DNA from: Roseivivax isoporae LMG 25204
Lineage (GTDB): Bacteria > Pseudomonadota > Alphaproteobacteria > Rhodobacterales > Rhodobacteraceae
Assembly: GCF_000521865.1 (NCBI RefSeq)
Contig: NZ_JAME01000041.1
Span: 1-34,859, forward strand
Length of the DNA stretch: 34,859 nt
Reading direction: 5' to 3'
Positions 34,052 to 34,859 of this stretch are shown in pieces; the first letter of the stretch is position 1, and the number at the start of each line of letters is the position of its first letter. The position numbers and the translations under genes were made by a program. Under the pieces are notes generated by a model that searched no databases, was not told where the DNA came from, and saw only the letters and a program-made list of their open reading frames with translations.

Positions 34052-34657
34052 ATGACGCCGGTCGACCGCGTGAACGCCGGGCTGCGGCGCGTCCCGGTCT
34101 GGCCTCTCTATATACTGGGGGCGCTGCCGCCCCTTTGGTTCCTCTGGCTCGGCCTGACCGGCGGCCTCGGCGTCGAGCCGATCAAGGCGCTCGAGCACGA
34201 ACTGGGCGAGCTGGCGCTGCAGGTCCTGGTGGCGGGGCTCGCGGTGACGCCGCTGCGCCGGCACCTCGGGCTGAACCTGATGCGGTTCCGGCGGGCCCTG
34301 GGCATCCTCGCCTTTGCCTACGTCTTTCTGCACCTCTTGGTCTGGCTGGTCCTCGACGTGCAGATCCCCGCGCAGATCTGGGCCGACATCGTGAAGCGGC
34401 CGTACATCACCGTGGGCATGGCGGCCTTCGCGCTGATGGTGCCGCTTGTCGCCACCTCGAACGACCGCGCGGTGCGGTGGCTCGGTCCCCGCTGGCGGCG
34501 GCTGCACCGCCTGACCTACCCGGCCGTGATTCTGGGTGCGGTCCACTACGTGATGCTGGTGAAGGGCTTCCAGATCGAGCCGCTCCTCTATCTGGGGGGG
34601 ATTCTGGCTCTCCTGATGCTCCGGATTCGGGTTCCACGGCGGCTCCGGACGGCCTGA
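34052..34657 (+). CDS. msrQ: Heme-binding membrane subunit MsrQ
   Basis: MsrQ (formerly YedZ) is an inner-membrane b-type cytochrome that passes electrons from the quinone pool or a flavin reductase to MsrP. The 201-residue protein has about six hydrophobic helices. Candidate heme ligands are His94 (YVFLHLLVW), His152 (LHRLTYPA) and His165 (AVHYVML), matching the E. coli set closely (from memory). The ATG abuts the msrP stop codon, so the two subunits are translationally coupled. A C-terminal basic tail (RIRVPRRLRTA) is cytosolic by the positive-inside rule. A short GC hairpin follows. Confidence 0.94.
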   Translation: MTPVDRVNAGLRRVPVWPLYILGALPPLWFLWLGLTGGLGVEPIKALEHELGELALQVLVAGLAVTPLRRHLGLNLMRFRRALGILAFAYVFLHLLVWLVLDVQIPAQIWADIVKRPYITVGMAAFALMVPLVATSNDRAVRWLGPRWRRLHRLTYPAVILGAVHYVMLVKGFQIEPLLYLGGILALLMLRIRVPRRLRTA

Positions 34658-34666
34658 AACGCTCCT

Positions 34667-34683
34667 CGCGGCCGCGGGCCGCG
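34667..34683 (+). terminator. Short GC hairpin after msrQ
   Basis: CGCGGCC, a 3-nt loop and GGCCGCG form a 7-bp stem starting 9 nt after the msrQ stop. No T-run follows. It is a weak terminator candidate, supported only by position. Confidence 0.4.
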
Positions 34684-34732
34684 GGGCCGCCGCGCGGGGC
34701 GGCGCGATGTTCCCGCCGGGTGGCGAAGAAAA

Positions 34733-34759
34733 TTGCGTTCGACCTTCCGTCAGACGCAA
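34733..34759. promoter_or_regulatory. Imperfect inverted repeat in the AT-richer end region
   Basis: TTGCGTTCGAC and GTCAGACGCAA pair over 11 bp with a two-base internal mismatch, around a 5-nt centre. The arms flank the centre symmetrically, as in an operator. It sits in the 202-nt non-coding tail of the window. Confidence 0.35.
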
Positions 34760-34803
34760 CATATGGGGCCCAAGCCCATGGTTTTCTTCACGAAAGCGGT
34801 TCT

Positions 34804-34832
34804 TTGAAAAAAATGCGACGATTTCCGAAAAT
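34804..34832 (+). promoter_or_regulatory. Promoter candidate for a gene beyond the window
   Basis: TTGAAA (34804-34809), a 17-nt spacer and GAAAAT (34827-34832) resemble a sigma-70 promoter, in the lowest-GC stretch of the window. The gene it would serve is not included, so only composition and box matches support it. Confidence 0.35.
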
Positions 34833-34859
34833 AGGGCTTGCGGGTATTTGGAGTAATCC

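Overview
The window is GC-rich, densely packed chromosomal DNA from an alphaproteobacterium, most likely a Rhodobacterales (Roseobacter-group) species. The pointers are the rpoE-chrR singlet-oxygen locus divergent from its five-gene operon, a zinc-ribbon DinB, an AceE-type pyruvate dehydrogenase operon whose Lpd carries its own lipoyl domain, a MutL of the endonuclease type, and MsrPQ. I see no rRNA, tRNA, insertion sequence, phage gene or CRISPR array. Most long overlapping reading frames are GC-driven shadows.

Layout. (1) 25-9139 is a C1-assimilation module. fhs and folD lie on the minus strand and make C1-tetrahydrofolates. Divergent from them are a LuxR-type regulator and the run sga-mcl-mtkA-mtkB-hprA, which covers the glyoxylate/serine/malyl-CoA half of the serine cycle. 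GlyA, glycerate kinase, enolase, PEP carboxylase and malate dehydrogenase are not here. (2) 9220-12305 holds mutL and rmuC (DNA repair), overlapping by 4 bp. (3) 12306-18495 is the pyruvate dehydrogenase operon aceE-aceF-lpdA, behind a 397-bp leader with a perfect 14-bp palindrome and a possible 13-codon leader peptide. (4) 18571-24597 is the sigma-E/ChrR singlet-oxygen island: chrR and rpoE on minus, and on plus a flavin amine oxidase-like gene, DUF1365, a GPH/MFS transporter, DUF3833 and an SDR. Between them lie two back-to-back promoter candidates with the same -35/-10 geometry. (5) 24607-27509 holds dinB, a NUDIX hydrolase, a small conserved-looking orphan and a PyrF-like gene that departs from the family at catalytic positions. 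(6) 27673-28950 encodes a single-pass membrane protein with a very acidic, Gln-rich repetitive tail. (7) 29135-31753 is clpB behind a very good heat-shock (sigma-32) promoter. (8) 31832-34657 holds a Tat-exported fasciclin protein and a DUF302 protein on minus, divergent from msrP-msrQ (periplasmic methionine sulfoxide repair). The last ~200 bp are non-coding and turn AT-richer, probably the promoter region of a gene beyond the window.

Taken together, the genes link C1 carbon entry (serine cycle) to central carbon (PDH) and to several oxidative or proteotoxic stress modules (sigma-E, ClpB, MsrPQ, DinB, MutL). The points most worth a second look are the degenerate PyrF (Arg where a catalytic Lys belongs, phosphate loop missing), the LuxR regulator whose receiver lacks its phospho-acceptor Asp, the acidic repeat protein, the twin sigma-E-like promoters, and the aceE leader region.
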